NCBI RefSeq assembly: GCF_017942085.1
Contig: NZ_JAGKSP010000007.1
Location: forward strand, 239,701 to 303,700
DNA from: Paenibacillus lignilyticus
GTDB lineage: Bacteria; Bacillota; Bacilli; Paenibacillales; Paenibacillaceae
Length of the DNA: 64,000 nucleotides
Direction of reading: 5' to 3'
The notes beneath the pieces were generated by a model, which saw only the letters and a list, made by a program, of their open reading frames with translations, was not told the origin of the DNA and did no database searches. Shown piece by piece: positions 34,296-42,524 of this stretch (its first letter is position 1; each line of letters begins with the position of its first letter). The translations under genes and the position numbers were made by a program.

Positions 34296-35741
34296 ATGAA
34301 AAAAGCACTGATCTTAGCGGTGAGCTGTTTGATGCTGATTGGCTTATCGGCATGTAGCGGAAATAGCGATAGTAATCGCAATAAGAATAACAGCGCTGCG
34401 GGGAATTCGACGCAGAAGGATACACCCAAATCTCAAAGCAATACAAGCGAAGCATCAAACGCTGCGACGAACGCCGAAGCAGACGCTGCACCTCAGGAGC
34501 TGGAGCCGCTGGACGATAAACCGAAAACGATCGTCGTATCGATACTTGCCGCTACCGATATCTACAAGCAGGCAAAGGCGGAATACGAAGCGCTGCATCC
34601 GAACACGAAGATTGAACTGAAAGAATTTGCTCCTAAAGGCGGAATGATTAGCGGGCCTGACGTGGAGAAATATATCAAATCAACGACGACCGAGGTGTTA
34701 TCCGGCAAGGGAGCGGATTTGTTCGCGTTTACGACCGTCGAGCTGCCGATCGATAAATACGTGAATAAAGGCGCGTTCGAGAACGTGGACGAGTGGATGA
34801 AGCGCGATGCCGGATTCGATCCGCAGCAATACCAGATGAACATCATGGAAGGCTCCAAAATGAACGGCGGCCTCTATATGCTGCCTATTGAATTCTTCTT
34901 GGAAGCTTTGTATGGAGATGCGGACGGGATTAAGAAAGCCGGTGTTACCATTGATGATAAGAACTGGACGTGGAGCCAGTTCGCAGAGATCAGCAAGCAG
35001 TTGGCAGACAAGAACGGACATACCTATTCCATGAATTTTTTGCCGCCTGAGGCGATGATCGATAATCTCGTGTCGGATAACTATAACCGATTGATCGATG
35101 GAGCAAATGGCAAGGCATCGTTCGATACTCCCTTCTTCACAGAATTACTGACAGATGTGAAGGAGATGTACAATGAGAAGGAGTTAAGCGGTGACGCGGT
35201 GGAATATACAAAAAGCTACTTATACTATTCATTAATGACTTCCCCAAGCGATTATCTCTTACGACTTGGCATGTATTTTAAGGACGGAAAGGTCTATCAA
35301 AAGCCGCATGCAGCGGATCAAAAATCGGGCATCTCGTTTCTCGTGACGAATCAAATCGCCATGAACGCCAATTCTGAGGTTAAAAGGGACGCTTGGGAGT
35401 TTATGAAGTTTCTGCTGTCCGAAGAGATGCAACAGGCTGGATATTCGGGCTTCTCGATGAACAAAGCCTTGAATGAAAAGGCAATCGAAGATGTGAAGAA
35501 GAACGGTTTGGATAAGAATGTGGCTGCCAAAGGAGGCGGAGCTTCGGCCGAAGCAACGGACGAGAATCTTAAGGTGCTCCGCGAGATGCTGTCCGAAGCC
35601 GGCTTAAGAAACATAGGCTATGAAACGACAGTGCAGAAAATCATCGGGGAGGAAGTCAAAGCGTTCTTCTCCGGGCAGAAATCCGCCGATGCCGTCGCTA
35701 AACTGATACAGAATCGGGTTACGACCTATTTGAATGAATAA
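34296..35741 (+). CDS. Solute-binding lipoprotein of the amidase/ABC operon
   Basis: 481-residue extracellular binding protein of the sugar type. The lipoprotein signal ends in lipobox LSAC (Cys20). A long Asn/Ser/Ala/Glu-rich tether (to about 72) precedes the two-lobed fold (KTIVVSILAATDIYKQAKAE, KGADLFAFTTVEL, AWEFMKFLLSEEMQ). The long tether may help span the wall. It is the last gene of the run; binding proteins usually come first. The ligand is unknown; a muramyl or aminosugar fragment is a guess from the amidase. Confidence 0.9.
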   Translation: MKKALILAVSCLMLIGLSACSGNSDSNRNKNNSAAGNSTQKDTPKSQSNTSEASNAATNAEADAAPQELEPLDDKPKTIVVSILAATDIYKQAKAEYEALHPNTKIELKEFAPKGGMISGPDVEKYIKSTTTEVLSGKGADLFAFTTVELPIDKYVNKGAFENVDEWMKRDAGFDPQQYQMNIMEGSKMNGGLYMLPIEFFLEALYGDADGIKKAGVTIDDKNWTWSQFAEISKQLADKNGHTYSMNFLPPEAMIDNLVSDNYNRLIDGANGKASFDTPFFTELLTDVKEMYNEKELSGDAVEYTKSYLYYSLMTSPSDYLLRLGMYFKDGKVYQKPHAADQKSGISFLVTNQIAMNANSEVKRDAWEFMKFLLSEEMQQAGYSGFSMNKALNEKAIEDVKKNGLDKNVAAKGGGASAEATDENLKVLREMLSEAGLRNIGYETTVQKIIGEEVKAFFSGQKSADAVAKLIQNRVTTYLNE

Positions 35742-35747
35742 AAACCA

Positions 35748-35809
35748 CTTCATGTGATCGTATCGTTTGGTTATACTATCCAATAGAAGATATGATCACA
35801 TGAAGGAGG
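35748..35809 (+). promoter_or_regulatory. 17-bp inverted repeat overlapping the potA ribosome site
   Basis: 35748-35764 pairs with 35789-35805 over 17 bp (one G-U) around a 24-base loop. The right arm runs into the first three bases of the AAGGAGG ribosome site (35803-35809). A -10-like TATACT (35772-35777) lies in the loop. It could be a terminator-like 3' hairpin of the previous gene, a two-site operator around a promoter, or an RNA element controlling potA translation. Confidence 0.5.
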
Positions 35810-35819
35810 CAGCGCCACA

Positions 35820-36920
35820 ATGAATGTAAAACCCGCGAGCGAAGCCATCATTTCATTCCAAGGCGTAACCAAGCAGTACGAGGGCGACCCCGCCGTGCTC
35901 AAGGACGTCAGCTTCGAGATTGAGCGCGGCAAGTTCTATACGCTGCTTGGTCCGTCGGGCTGCGGCAAAACGACGATTCTGCGGCTGATCGCCGGATTTA
36001 CGGAGCCGACGGAAGGCCGGATTTATTTTAACGGCAAGGTGATTAACCATATTCCCGCCAACAAGCGGCAAGTGAATACGGTGTTCCAGGATTATGCGCT
36101 CTTCCCCCATCTGAACGTGTTCGAGAACGTTGCCTTCGGCCTGCGCATTAAGAAGCTGAAGGAGGCGGAGATCAAGGAGAAGGTGCTCGAGGCGCTCCGT
36201 TTCGTCAATCTGGTCGGCTACGAGAACCGCGAGATCAACGAAATGTCGGGCGGTCAGCGGCAGCGGGTCGCTATCGCGCGAGCTATCGTGAATCGGCCCG
36301 AAATTATTTTGTTGGACGAGCCGCTCTCTGCGCTTGATCTTAAGCTTCGTACGGAGATGCAAGTGGAGCTGCGAGAGCTGCAGCGGCGCCTCGGCATTAC
36401 GTTCATCTTCGTTACGCATGATCAAGAGGAAGCGCTCGCGATGTCGGATGAGATCTTCGTGCTTAGCGAGGGTGTAATCCAGCAAAGCGGCACGCCGATG
36501 GATATTTACGATGAGCCGATCAATCGGTTCGTGGCCGATTTTATCGGGGAATCGAACATTGTAGCAGGCAGAATGACGCAGGATTTCCTAGTTGAGTTCG
36601 CGGGAAAAACGTTCGACTGCGTCGACCAGGGACTGCAGCCGAATGAGCCGGTCGATATCGTCATCCGTCCGGAGGATCTGGAGATTACCCGTCCGGAAGA
36701 TGGCAAGCTGCAGGTTAAAGTAGAGGCGCAGCTGTTCCGCGGCGTTCATTTCGAAATTCAGTGCATCGATGACGCCGGGAATAAGTGGCTCGTTCACTCG
36801 ACGCGCAGAGCGGATGTCGGCGAAGCCATCGGGCTGACCTTCGACCCGGAAGCCATTCACGTTATGCGCTTTAATGAGACCGAGGAAGAGTTCGACAGAA
36901 GGCTGGAAGCCTACTCATGA
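35820..36920 (+). CDS. potA: Spermidine/putrescine ABC importer ATPase
   Basis: ATP-binding subunit of the polyamine importer. It has Walker A GPSGCGKTT, Q-loop FQDYALFPH, signature MSGGQRQRVAIARA, Walker B IILLDEPLSALD and the switch His in VTHDQEEA. A C-terminal TOBE regulatory domain follows from about residue 270 (VDIVIRPEDLEITRPEDG). Length 366 is typical. AAGGAGG is 10 bp before the ATG. It heads a tightly overlapping potABCD operon. Confidence 0.95.
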   Translation: MNVKPASEAIISFQGVTKQYEGDPAVLKDVSFEIERGKFYTLLGPSGCGKTTILRLIAGFTEPTEGRIYFNGKVINHIPANKRQVNTVFQDYALFPHLNVFENVAFGLRIKKLKEAEIKEKVLEALRFVNLVGYENREINEMSGGQRQRVAIARAIVNRPEIILLDEPLSALDLKLRTEMQVELRELQRRLGITFIFVTHDQEEALAMSDEIFVLSEGVIQQSGTPMDIYDEPINRFVADFIGESNIVAGRMTQDFLVEFAGKTFDCVDQGLQPNEPVDIVIRPEDLEITRPEDGKLQVKVEAQLFRGVHFEIQCIDDAGNKWLVHSTRRADVGEAIGLTFDPEAIHVMRFNETEEEFDRRLEAYS

Positions 36921-37774
36921 GGAATGCAGCGCACGCCCAAGTAAATGCTCCTATCCAAACGCGGCCACGGTCTCGCAATATGTATCTCGTTCCGTACTTG
37001 CTGTGGATGCTGCTGTTCGTTGTTGCGCCGATCGTATTGATTGTCTACGATTCGCTGTTTGATGTAGAAGGCAATTTCACCTTCTCCAACTATGCTCATT
37101 TCTTCACGCCGGTCTATATGAAGATGACGTTCAGCTCGTTCTGGTACGCTTTCTTAATTACGTTCTTCTCCTTGCTGATCGGTTATCCGGCTGCCTATCT
37201 GTTGACCCGGACCAAGCATAAACAGTTATGGCTGCTGCTCATTATTTTGCCCAGCTGGATCAACTTATTACTGAAGACATATGCGTTTATCGGCCTGTTC
37301 GGTACGTATGGAGCCGTCAATGCGATCCTTGAGCTGATCGGTATCGGGAATCGGCAAATCTTGTTTACGGATTTCAGCTTTATTTTCGTATCCGTCTATA
37401 TCTTCATTCCGTTCATGATTCTGCCCGTATTCAATGCGCTTGAGGAGCTGAACCCTTCGCTGGTGGATGCCTCTCGCGATCTTGGCGCATCGACATGGAC
37501 GACCTTCCGCCGGGTTATCTTCCCGCTTACGTTAAGCGGCGTGAAATCCGGCTGTCAGGCTGTGTTTATACCCGCGCTGTCGCTCTTCATGATTACGCGG
37601 CTAATTGCAGGCAACCGGGTCATTACGCTCGGAACGGCCATTGAACAGCATTTTCTCGTCACGCAGGATTGGGGCATGGGGGCCACAATTGCCGTATTTC
37701 TGATCATCGCGATGGTGATCATTATGATCGTAACCGGCAATCGCAACAGAAGCAGGAGGTCGGACGTACGATGA
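36917..37774 (+). CDS. potB: Spermidine/putrescine ABC permease PotB
   Basis: First polyamine permease, 285 residues with about six helices and coupling loop DASRDLGASTWTTFRRV. Its start overlaps the potA stop (ATGA), indicating translational coupling. Confidence 0.94.
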   Translation: MRNAAHAQVNAPIQTRPRSRNMYLVPYLLWMLLFVVAPIVLIVYDSLFDVEGNFTFSNYAHFFTPVYMKMTFSSFWYAFLITFFSLLIGYPAAYLLTRTKHKQLWLLLIILPSWINLLLKTYAFIGLFGTYGAVNAILELIGIGNRQILFTDFSFIFVSVYIFIPFMILPVFNALEELNPSLVDASRDLGASTWTTFRRVIFPLTLSGVKSGCQAVFIPALSLFMITRLIAGNRVITLGTAIEQHFLVTQDWGMGATIAVFLIIAMVIIMIVTGNRNRSRRSDVR

Positions 37775-38595
37775 ACCGAAAACTGAAGCTGTCGAATGTT
37801 TATCTCTGGCTCATCTTCGTTATTTTATATGCGCCGATCTTCTACTTGTCCTACTACTCGTTCAACAGCGGGGGGACGATGCACGGGTTCGACGGGTTTA
37901 CGCTGGATTGGTACAGGGAAGTGTTTGCCGATACGCGTCTGCTCATCATCCTGCTCAATACGCTGGTCATCGCGCTGCTAAGCGCCGTTATTTCCACGAT
38001 ACTCGGTGTTATCGGCGCTATTGCGATTCACCGGCTGCGGAAACGGAAAAATCGGAATGCGCTGCTGTCGCTCAACAATGTGCTCATCGTCAGTCCGGAC
38101 GTGATTATCGGGGCGTCCTTCTTAATCCTGTTTACGATACTCGGCATTAAGCTGGGCTTTGCCTCCGTGCTCATCTCTCACATCGCGTTCAGCGTACCGA
38201 TCGTCGTCATCATGGTGCTGCCGAAGCTGGAGGAAATGAGCTCATCGCTGCTGGATGCCGCTCGAGACCTTGGCGCAACCGAGTGGGATGTGCTGTCGAA
38301 GGTTGTCCTGCCGTTCATCAAGTCCGGCATATTCGCCGGGTTCTTCATGGCCTTGACCTACTCGCTTGATGATTTCGCGGTTACGTTCTTCGTCACGGGT
38401 AACGGATTCACGACATTATCGGTAGAAATCTACTCGAGGGCACGACAAGGCGTCTCCTTGTCTATCAATGCGCTGTCGACGCTGATCTTCGTCTTCACGA
38501 TGCTGCTTGTCGTCGGCTACTATTTCATCAACCGCCGCGGGCAAGAGTCGGGGCGCGGCGACCGCCGCACGGATTGGGGGCTTCCTAACAAATGA
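37771..38595 (+). CDS. potC: Spermidine/putrescine ABC permease PotC
   Basis: Second polyamine permease with coupling loop DAARDLGATEWDVLSKV. The frame is open from 37669, but the ATG at 37771 overlaps the potB stop by 4 bp and gives the normal 274-residue PotC. Confidence 0.94.
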   Translation: MNRKLKLSNVYLWLIFVILYAPIFYLSYYSFNSGGTMHGFDGFTLDWYREVFADTRLLIILLNTLVIALLSAVISTILGVIGAIAIHRLRKRKNRNALLSLNNVLIVSPDVIIGASFLILFTILGIKLGFASVLISHIAFSVPIVVIMVLPKLEEMSSSLLDAARDLGATEWDVLSKVVLPFIKSGIFAGFFMALTYSLDDFAVTFFVTGNGFTTLSVEIYSRARQGVSLSINALSTLIFVFTMLLVVGYYFINRRGQESGRGDRRTDWGLPNK

Positions 38596-39665
38596 AATCG
38601 CTCGTTCGGATGCTGCTCGTCGTGCTTGCGCTCGCTTTTGCTTTAATGTACGGCGCTTCGGCGCTCAATTCGTCGCAGGGCTACTCCGGCGACAATACGC
38701 TTACGATCTACAACTGGGGCGATTATATCGACCCGGATCTGGTGGCAGCTTTCGAAGAGGAGACCGGCATTAAAGTCATCTACCAGACCTTCGATTCCAA
38801 CGAAGCGATGATGACGAAGATCGAACAAGGCGGCACAACCTTCGATATCAGCGTACCCTCCGAATATGCCATCAGCAAAATGAAAGAGGAAGACCTGCTG
38901 CTGCCGATCGATAAGGCGAAGCTGCCGAATTTGAAGTTTATTAACCCGCGGTTCATGAATCTCTCGTTTGATCCGGACAATGCCTATTCCATCCCTTATT
39001 TCTGGGGAACGGTCGGGATTGTGTATAACACGGAGCTGCTAAAGGGGATGGACTTCAAGAGCTGGGATGATCTGTGGGATCCCGGCTTGCGCAATCAAAT
39101 TCTACTGGTGGACGGGGCTCGGGAAGTCATCGGCTTCGGGCTGAACAGTCTGCATTATTCGCTTAACGACACGAACGAGGATCATCTGCAGGAAGCGAAA
39201 GCGAAGCTGGAGGAACTGACGCCGAATGTGAAAGCCATCGTAGGTGACGAAATCAAGCTGCTGCTGGCCAATGAGGAAGCGGCGGTTGGCGTCGTGTGGT
39301 CCGGCGATGCTTCGGAGATTATCGGCGAGAATGAGAAGCTCACTTATGTCGTGCCGGAGGAAGGCTCGAACCTGTGGTTCGATAATATGGTCATTCCGAA
39401 GACCGCAAGGAATATCGAAGGCGCCCATCAGTTTATCAACTTCATGCTGGACCCTGAGCATGCCGCGCAGAATGCGGAGTATGTGGGCTATTCGACGCCA
39501 AACGAGAAGGCGATGGCGTTCCTTCCCGAAGAGATCTCCTCGGATGAGCGCTTCTATCCGAAGCCGGAGCTTACGGCCAAGCTGGAGGTCTATAAGAATT
39601 TGGGCAAAAAAATGCTTTCCCACTACAACGAGCTGTTCCTGGAATTTAAGATGCACCGGAAGTAG
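38592..39665 (+). CDS. potD: Spermidine/putrescine-binding protein PotD, no lipobox
   Basis: Extracellular polyamine-binding protein of 357 residues (NTLTIYNWGDYIDPDLVAAF, YFWGTVGIVYN, EEGSNLWFDN). It overlaps potC by 4 bp. The N terminus is a hydrophobic signal (MLLVVLALAFALMYGASAL), but no cysteine is present in the first 60 residues. It therefore cannot be lipid-anchored as Gram-positive binding proteins normally are. It may stay anchored by an uncleaved signal segment. Confidence 0.93.
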   Translation: MKSLVRMLLVVLALAFALMYGASALNSSQGYSGDNTLTIYNWGDYIDPDLVAAFEEETGIKVIYQTFDSNEAMMTKIEQGGTTFDISVPSEYAISKMKEEDLLLPIDKAKLPNLKFINPRFMNLSFDPDNAYSIPYFWGTVGIVYNTELLKGMDFKSWDDLWDPGLRNQILLVDGAREVIGFGLNSLHYSLNDTNEDHLQEAKAKLEELTPNVKAIVGDEIKLLLANEEAAVGVVWSGDASEIIGENEKLTYVVPEEGSNLWFDNMVIPKTARNIEGAHQFINFMLDPEHAAQNAEYVGYSTPNEKAMAFLPEEISSDERFYPKPELTAKLEVYKNLGKKMLSHYNELFLEFKMHRK

Positions 39666-39725
39666 CCGCAAGAATCAGCAGAAGACCCTCTCGTCCAACG
39701 GCGTACGAGCTAAGAAGGAGGTCTC

Positions 39726-39752
39726 ATGAGAGCGTACAAGTGCTTGATATGA
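39726..39752 (+). CDS. 8-codon leader peptide coupled to the next gene
   Basis: AAGGAGG (39715-39721) stands 4 bp before an ATG that opens an 8-codon frame, MRAYKCLI. Its TGA overlaps the ATG at 39749 as ATGA. This looks like a translated leader that loads ribosomes onto the following gene. Alternatively a one-base frameshift has separated that gene from its own start, because the frame upstream of 39749 (VQVLD) reads like protein. Confidence 0.4.
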   Translation: MRAYKCLI

Positions 39753-40096
39753 AAGTGAGTGTGCCCAGATACGGGCAAGGCCCCGGCGTGCCGATTCCCG
39801 TTGGATTTATCCCGACTGCGCCGACGGACAACAAGTATGATATTGCGCCCGGTTATTTTCAGGCGGATGTCGGTATATACGCGGACCCGCTGCCACCTAA
39901 TAATAGAATCGCATTGAATGCCGTCATCGGCGTGATCGGGACATCCGCGAACGGCCAGATTATCGTGAAGCTGTTCAAATCGCTGGATCCCGTCGAAATC
40001 GGCGTGGAAATCGCCGATACGCGGATCGGTGCTATAAAACAAAATGAAAGTCCGTTCGCAGCTGCGAGCGGGCTTTCTTGCGGAGGTGCGAAATGA
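39749..40096 (+). CDS. Small beta-rich protein of unknown function
   Basis: 115-residue protein that I do not recognise: a Pro/Gly-rich N terminus (RYGQGPGVPIPVGFIP) and an alternating hydrophobic stretch (RIALNAVIGVIGTSANGQII) suggest a beta fold. There is no signal peptide. It lies 83 bp after potD with no terminator between, so it may be co-transcribed. Its last 17 codons overlap a terminator-type hairpin and its stop overlaps the next gene. Together with the displaced start, this suggests frame damage at one or both ends. Confidence 0.45.
   Translation: MKVSVPRYGQGPGVPIPVGFIPTAPTDNKYDIAPGYFQADVGIYADPLPPNNRIALNAVIGVIGTSANGQIIVKLFKSLDPVEIGVEIADTRIGAIKQNESPFAAASGLSCGGAK
40047..40080 (+). 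terminator. Terminator hairpin overlapping the 3' end of the small gene
   Basis: 40047-40061 pairs with 40062-40076 over 15 bp (two G-U) and is followed by CTT. It probably ends the pot transcript, though it lies within the small gene's frame. Confidence 0.6.
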
Positions 40097-40626
40097 TTTA
40101 TTTGGAGACGGCGAGATTGCGATTGCGCGACTGGGAAGAGGCGGATCTGGCGCCCTTTGCCGAGATGAATGCGGATGAAGAAGTGATGAGGTATTTTCCG
40201 AAAACCTTATCGGCGGATGAAACGAAGGTGTTTTACAACAACATCGTGTCTGAGTTTGCGGAGCGCGGATTTGGGTTATACGCCGTGGAAGTGAAAGAGA
40301 CGAGTAGGTTTATCGGATTTATCGGCTTCCACCTGGCGACATTTGAATCGGATTTTACACCTTGTATCGAGATTGGTTGGCGCCTGAAGAAGGAAGCTTG
40401 GGGCAAAGGGTACGCGACCGAGGGAGCTGCAGCCTGCCTGGATTATGGATTTAACCGGTTGGGATTCAGCGACGTGTACAGTTTCACGGCTGACGTGAAT
40501 AAACCATCGAGTCAGGTTATGGTCAAAATCGGCATGAATTTTATTAAGCATTTTAATCACCCCAGAGTGGAAGCAGGCAGTCCGTTATGCAAGCATGTCC
40601 TGTATCGCATCTCCGTTTCGCGCTGA
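40093..40626 (+). CDS. GNAT N-acetyltransferase (RimJ/RimL type)
   Basis: 177-residue acetyl-CoA-dependent acetyltransferase. It has LETARLRLRDWEEADLAPF at the N terminus, the acetyl-CoA region EAWGKGYATEGAAACLDYGF, and NKPSSQVMVKIGM. The ATG at 40093 follows GGAGG by 6 bp. This subfamily modifies ribosomal protein N termini or small molecules; the substrate is unknown. Confidence 0.88.
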   Translation: MIYLETARLRLRDWEEADLAPFAEMNADEEVMRYFPKTLSADETKVFYNNIVSEFAERGFGLYAVEVKETSRFIGFIGFHLATFESDFTPCIEIGWRLKKEAWGKGYATEGAAACLDYGFNRLGFSDVYSFTADVNKPSSQVMVKIGMNFIKHFNHPRVEAGSPLCKHVLYRISVSR

Positions 40627-40651
40627 TGGGCAACGCTCTTATATATTTCTG

Positions 40652-40679
40652 TTGACAATTTTAACCACGTAATGATACT
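40652..40679 (+). promoter_or_regulatory. Sigma-A-type promoter of the ABC-2 exporter operon
   Basis: TTGACA at 40652-40657 and GATACT at 40674-40679 are spaced 16 bp apart, 53 bp before the ATPase start. Confidence 0.5.
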
Positions 40680-40731
40680 ATCTTCTCCCTGTCGCTTTTC
40701 TAAAATCTTCAATTTCTGGAGGTATCGGTAC

Positions 40732-41709
40732 GTGATAACCGTAGACGGAATCAGTAAGACATTCCTGGTCGCCAAGCGGCAATCAGGTGTTGGTCATGCG
40801 CTCAAATCGTTGTTCCATCGCGAATACACGGCCGTTGAAGCGTTGCAAAATATTTCGTTCCACATCCCTCCGGGCGAAATCGTCGGTTACATCGGACCTA
40901 ACGGGGCCGGAAAATCGACCACGATCAAAATCATGAGCGGCATTCTCGTACCGGACCGCGGCACCTGCGTCATTAAGGGCTTTACCCCGTGGGAAGATCG
41001 GGTCAAGTATGTGAAGAACATCGGCGTCGTGTTCGGACAGCGCTCGCAGCTGTGGTGGGATGTTCCGGTTATGGAGTCGTTTGATCTGCTGCGCGACATC
41101 TACAACGTCCCGCAAGCGAAGTACCGGGAGACGCTTACGCTGCTCATCGAAACGCTGGACTTGGCAAACATCCTGTACACACCGGTACGGCAGCTCAGTT
41201 TGGGGCAGCGCATGCGCTGCGAAATAGCCGCCTCGCTGCTGCACAGTCCGAGCATCCTCTTCTTGGATGAACCGACGATCGGGCTCGATGCCGTCTCGAA
41301 GATTGCGGTGCGCCAATTTATTAAGACGATCAACAAAGAGAAGGGCGTAACCGTCATTCTGACCACGCACGACATGAACGATATCGAAGCGCTGGCCAGC
41401 CGGATACTGCTGATCGGCAAAGGTACCCTGCTCTACGACGGCAATGTGCAAGGGCTTCGCAGCCGATTCGGCACGAAACGAACGATAACCGCCGATTATC
41501 AGGAGAACGGCCGCCCCATTGCGATTCCCGGCGTTTCGCTCCTCTCTTGGACACCGGAACGGGCGATCCTCAGCGTAGATACGGAGCAGGTGATGATCTC
41601 GGAAGCGATCGCGCAGCTGTCCGCGCAGGTTGAGCTGCTGGACGTGGCGATCGAGACGCAGCCGATTGAAGACATCATCGTGCAGATGTATAAGGAGTAC
41701 CAGCTATGA
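40732..41709 (+). CDS. ABC-2 exporter ATPase
   Basis: ATPase of a drug/viologen-type exporter. It has Walker A GPNGAGKSTT, Q-loop GVVFGQRSQLWWD, signature LSLGQRMRCEIAASL, Walker B ILFLDEPTIGLD and a switch His in TTHDMNDIEAL. The start is the GTG at 40732, 9 bp after GGAGG (40718-40722). It overlaps the first permease by 4 bp. W-W-D after the Q-loop is typical of the group that pairs with ABC2_membrane_6 permeases. Confidence 0.9.
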   Translation: MITVDGISKTFLVAKRQSGVGHALKSLFHREYTAVEALQNISFHIPPGEIVGYIGPNGAGKSTTIKIMSGILVPDRGTCVIKGFTPWEDRVKYVKNIGVVFGQRSQLWWDVPVMESFDLLRDIYNVPQAKYRETLTLLIETLDLANILYTPVRQLSLGQRMRCEIAASLLHSPSILFLDEPTIGLDAVSKIAVRQFIKTINKEKGVTVILTTHDMNDIEALASRILLIGKGTLLYDGNVQGLRSRFGTKRTITADYQENGRPIAIPGVSLLSWTPERAILSVDTEQVMISEAIAQLSAQVELLDVAIETQPIEDIIVQMYKEYQL

Positions 41710-42515
41710 TGAGGGCCTACATGTCCGTATTCAAGCTGCGAATCAGCACCGGGCTGCAATATCGAGCGGCCGCGCTGGCCGGAATCGGCACGCAATTTTT
41801 CTTCGGGTTTATGTTCATTATGATTTTCGAAGCGTTCTACGCGCATTCCACCGGGCAAGAACCTCCTATGACACTTTCCCAAGTGATCACCTACACCTGG
41901 CTGAGGCAAGCTTTTCTCGCTTTGGTGATGTTATGGCTGCGAGATAACGAGCTGTTCTCGCTCATCAAGAGCGGCAACATCGCTTATGAATTGTGCAGGC
42001 CCAGCAGCATTTACAACTTCTGGTACGCCAAGCTGCTTGCGCAACGATTGTCGAGCGCGCTGTTAAGATGTTCTCCTATTCTGTTAGTCACGGTTTTTCT
42101 GCCTAGGCCTTATCGGCTTGAGCTTCCTCCGGATTGGCTTACCTTTCTTATCTTCCTTGCGGTTTTGGCAGTTAGTATGCTGATGGTCGTTGCCCTCTCG
42201 ATGCTTATCTACATATCGGTATTTATCACCATGTCGCCGGGCGGCTCTCTGTTGATATTTAGTGTGTTCGGAGATTTTCTGGCGGGGATGATCGTGCCGA
42301 TCCCGCTTATGCCGGGGTGGATGCAAGAGATTGTCTATTTGCTGCCGTTCCACTGGACGGTAGACTTCCCATTCCGTGTATTTACGGGGGATATCGATAA
42401 GCCGGACGCTTTGAAGGGCCTTGCGATGCAAGCGGCTTGGTTGATCGCGTTAGTCGCATTCGGCAAATTCACCATGAACCGCTCGCTCCGGCGCGTAGTT
42501 GTGCAGGGAGGGTGA
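41706..42515 (+). CDS. ABC-2 permease (ABC2_membrane_6 family), first
   Basis: 269-residue membrane protein with about six helices. Family features include LRISTGLQYRAAALAG, the segment SGNIAYELCRPSSIYNFWYAK, and PIPLMPGWMQEIVYLLPF before the last helices. It forms an exporter with the next gene and the preceding ATPase. Homologues are annotated as viologen or daunorubicin-type exporters, but the substrate here is unknown. Confidence 0.88.
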   Translation: MMRAYMSVFKLRISTGLQYRAAALAGIGTQFFFGFMFIMIFEAFYAHSTGQEPPMTLSQVITYTWLRQAFLALVMLWLRDNELFSLIKSGNIAYELCRPSSIYNFWYAKLLAQRLSSALLRCSPILLVTVFLPRPYRLELPPDWLTFLIFLAVLAVSMLMVVALSMLIYISVFITMSPGGSLLIFSVFGDFLAGMIVPIPLMPGWMQEIVYLLPFHWTVDFPFRVFTGDIDKPDALKGLAMQAAWLIALVAFGKFTMNRSLRRVVVQGG

Positions 42516-42524
42516 GGAGGCGTT

